A stretch of DNA of 64,000 bases from Luteimonas rhizosphaericola (GTDB taxonomy: Bacteria; Pseudomonadota; Gammaproteobacteria; Xanthomonadales; Xanthomonadaceae), in NCBI RefSeq assembly GCF_029888045.1, contig NZ_JARXRN010000016.1:387159-451158 (forward strand), in the 5' to 3' direction. The position numbers and the translations under genes were made by a program. A model generated the notes under the pieces. That model worked only from the letters and a program-made list of their open reading frames with translations, did no database searches and was not told the DNA's origin. The first letter of the stretch is position 1. Every line of letters begins with the position of its first letter. Positions 56,140 through 64,000 of this stretch are shown here, piece after piece.

Positions 56140-56468
56140 GGCGTCTCCTCCGGTTCGTCCTCGGCCGCGGGCACCGGTGGCGCACCGTCCTCGTCGACCA
56201 CCCGATAGAAGGTTTCGCCCGGCCGGATCATGCCCAGCTCGTTGCGCGCGCGTTCCTCGATCGCCGCCTCGCCCGACTTGAGGTCGGCCACCTCGGCGGC
56301 CAGCGCGGCGTTGCGCTGCTCCAGGCCCTCGTTCTGGCGCCGCTGCTGCTCCACCCGCGCGTCGAGCTCCTCGACCGCGCGGGTGCCGCCGACGCCGAAC
56401 CACAGGCGATACTGCAGCCAGCCCAGCAGCACCACCAGCGCCAGCAGCAGCACGCGCAACCAGCGCAT
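56136..56468 (-). CDS. ftsB: Cell division protein FtsB
   Basis: A bitopic inner-membrane divisome component of 110 aa that joins FtsL and FtsQ. One N-terminal membrane helix (about 4-22, [20 protein letters not shown]) is followed by a leucine-zipper-like coiled coil (about 33-70) and the conserved [17 protein letters not shown]. An acidic Pro/Glu tail ends the protein, longer than in E. coli. It is located between eno (9 bp) and ispD (4-bp overlap), the usual neighbourhood in gammaproteobacteria. Confidence 0.95.
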   Translation of the reverse strand: MRWLRVLLLALVVLLGWLQYRLWFGVGGTRAVEELDARVEQQRRQNEGLEQRNAALAAEVADLKSGEAAIEERARNELGMIRPGETFYRVVDEDGAPPVPAAEDEPEETP

Positions 56469-56477
56469 TGTCGCGGA

Positions 56478-58246
<1,769 letters not shown>

Positions 58247-58250
58247 GGAC

Positions 58251-62846
<4,596 letters not shown>

Positions 62847-63482
62847 GCAGGCGATTCGTTCGCGTGGGCCGTCGCGACGGCCTCGCCGTCATCGCGGCGC
62901 ATCGCGTCCGGCGGCCATCGCGTCGGCTGACACACGGCAGCCCGTCGCGACCGGACAGGCCACGCCGCGACCGGGAGGCCTTTGCGGCGAATGTCCCCCG
63001 ATCGCGACGCGGCTCGGCTGACGGCCGATCGCGTATCGGATGTCTTCTGGCCGGAGCTACCGCGCGAGGGGGCATGCCGGATCGGGGTGTGACCGGGATG
63101 AAACCAAGGACGCATCGTGCCCTTGCTCGATCCGGCGCTGAAGACTTGCATTCGTCCTGCGCTGCCGATGGACGAGACGCATGTAAAAGGAATATCCGCA
63201 GGGCTGATGCGCTCGGCCCCTTTCTCCGAGCTCCCGCGGATTCAGACACGCTGGCTGCGGGTGTGCCCGGGGACGAAATCAAGGAGGAGGCGACGCCCTG
63301 CAGGGCGTCGTCGGGGGACATTCGTCACCGGGCGCACCCGCAGCCGGCGTCACCGCGCGTCGACCCGGTGGCAGCGGCTTTGCCGCGCTCGATCCGTCCA
63401 CGCATGAACCGGTCGCAACACGACCGATGCTCGAAGGCGATCGAAATACAACTCTGCTCCGGGCATCGCCCGAAGGCTCGAC
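62847..63482. other. Non-coding region with nested dyad symmetry
   Basis: A 636-bp gap between parE and the next gene with no credible gene. It contains a perfect 20-bp palindrome CGACGCCCTGCAGGGCGTCG (63291-63310), flanked by imperfect arms 63263-63277 and 63321-63337. A 14-nt inverted repeat CGAATGTCCCCCGA lies at 62988-63001 and, inverted, at 63311-63324. It may be a dispersed intergenic repeat of this lineage. Its open frames have composition typical of shadows. Confidence 0.7.
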
Positions 63483-64000
63483 TCAGTCCGCGGCAACCGC
63501 CTGCCACCGCAGCACGGTGCCGTCCTTGCGGTCGGGCCGGGGACCCGGCCGGTCGGCGGCATAGGGTTCGCCGCTCTCGGGCAGGATGCCGAGGTAGCGG
63601 TTCGTCTTCAGCGACAGCAGCATGAACTCGCCGCGCAGCAGGTCCTGCCACAGGAACAGGCTGGCGTCGGACTCGGGCAGCAGGCGCACGTCGGCCGACA
63701 GTCCGATGCCGACCACGGTCAGGAAGCCGCTGCCGTCCATCGCCTCCAGCGCCACCCGGCCACGGCCGCGGTCGTGCACGCGGAAACGCGCACCCGCTTC
63801 GCCCGCTTCCTTCGCATCGGCCGCCACCGGCTGCAACACGCCCAGCGGATGCACGCGCGCCACCGTGCCGTCGCCCAGGTTGTGCAACGCGACCACCTGT
63901 CCCAGCGCCAGGTTGCGCGAACGGTCCGCCAGCGGCTCGTCGACCCGGAATTCGTCGAAGTCCGCATGGCCGCCATCGCGGCCTTCCGCGTTGTAGGCGA
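63483..64000 (-). CDS. C-terminal part of a GH43-like glycoside hydrolase with beta-trefoil tail (partial)
   Basis: The reading frame enters from beyond 64000, so the start is outside the window. The visible 172 residues begin AYNAEGRDGGHADFDEFRVD, which resembles the end of the beta-sandwich module of GH43-type enzymes (the pattern AYN..G..GGHADFDEFRV). About 130 residues follow with repeated short strands (VVALHNLGDGTVARVHPLG, YLGILPESGEPYAAD), like a fascin/ricin beta-trefoil or AbfB-type sugar-binding domain. Arabinan or xylan is a possible substrate for GH43, unproven here. Ends KDGTVLRWQAVAAD. A GTG at 63896 is not the true start. Confidence 0.55.
   Translation of the reverse strand, partial: AYNAEGRDGGHADFDEFRVDEPLADRSRNLALGQVVALHNLGDGTVARVHPLGVLQPVAADAKEAGEAGARFRVHDRGRGRVALEAMDGSGFLTVVGIGLSADVRLLPESDASLFLWQDLLRGEFMLLSLKTNRYLGILPESGEPYAADRPGPRPDRKDGTVLRWQAVAAD

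Noticed and set aside
62847-63482. Long open frames on both strands after parE
   Set aside because: They run through parE antisense or palindromic sequence, have no ribosome-binding site, and their composition is Arg/Pro/Ser-rich as expected for random GC-rich DNA. The region is described as non-coding with dyads.

Overview
The window is a contiguous piece of a high-GC (about 70%) gammaproteobacterial chromosome. Gene content and order point to the Xanthomonadaceae/Lysobacteraceae (Luteimonas, Lysobacter or a close relative): a C48/C84-type PrxQ, FdxA ferredoxin, secreted M3, M14, M17 and S9 peptidases, a secreted PepA, and palindromic REP-like elements built on the core GTAGCCCGG...GCGCATCCGGG. 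The genus is inferred, not proven. No rRNA, tRNA, CRISPR array, prophage or insertion sequence was seen.

Layout. 0.3-5 kb: fdxA; the dapA-bamC-like pair divergent from gcvR-prxQ, the same arrangement as in E. coli; and a PIN-PhoH ATPase. 5-13 kb: an ABC exporter, DUF488, fpr, an SGNH hydrolase, a universal stress protein, a tandem array of 133-bp REP-type units, and a glutathione peroxidase translationally coupled to a secreted amidohydrolase. 13-26 kb: a Dcp-like M3 peptidase, sirtuin, cyclopropane fatty acid synthase, RsiV/DUF3298-type lipoprotein, cold shock protein, rluF, a GNAT protein, a 60-aa orphan behind a very good sigma-54 promoter, rhomboid, POT peptide transporter, M14 carboxypeptidase and a MliC-type lipoprotein. 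Peptide hydrolysis and uptake is the clearest physiological theme (M3, M14, M17, S9 and POT).

26-44 kb: a 33-aa lysine-rich protein whose stop codon lies in its own terminator, selO, a DEAD-box helicase, a glutamine amidotransferase, an HTH regulator with a clean palindromic operator, trhO, pepA, an APC permease, an HD protein, a YdcZ-type transporter, another REP cluster, an MHS-type MFS transporter, an S9 peptidase, and a spermidine-synthase-like protein. 44-53 kb: a TPR protein, a DksA/YbiI zinc-finger protein, folP, ftsH-rlmE, yhbY, a Mth938 protein, and the surE-pcm-exoD-nlpD operon. Here the nlpD 3' end exists as a second, detached copy.

53-61 kb is a long leftward run of housekeeping genes in conserved order, pyrG-kdsA-eno-ftsB-ispD-ispF-truD, with several 4-base ATGA overlaps. 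It carries a low-GC orphan secreted-protein gene between kdsA and eno. The window ends with parE (divergent from pyrG), about 640 bp of non-coding sequence with nested dyads, and the C-terminal part of what looks like a GH43-type glycoside hydrolase running off the edge.

Nothing here amounts to a complete novel system. The best leads are the sigma-54-driven orphan, the low-GC orphan fused by ATGA overlap to eno, the lysine-rich mini-gene with a terminator-embedded stop, and the exact-period REP array.
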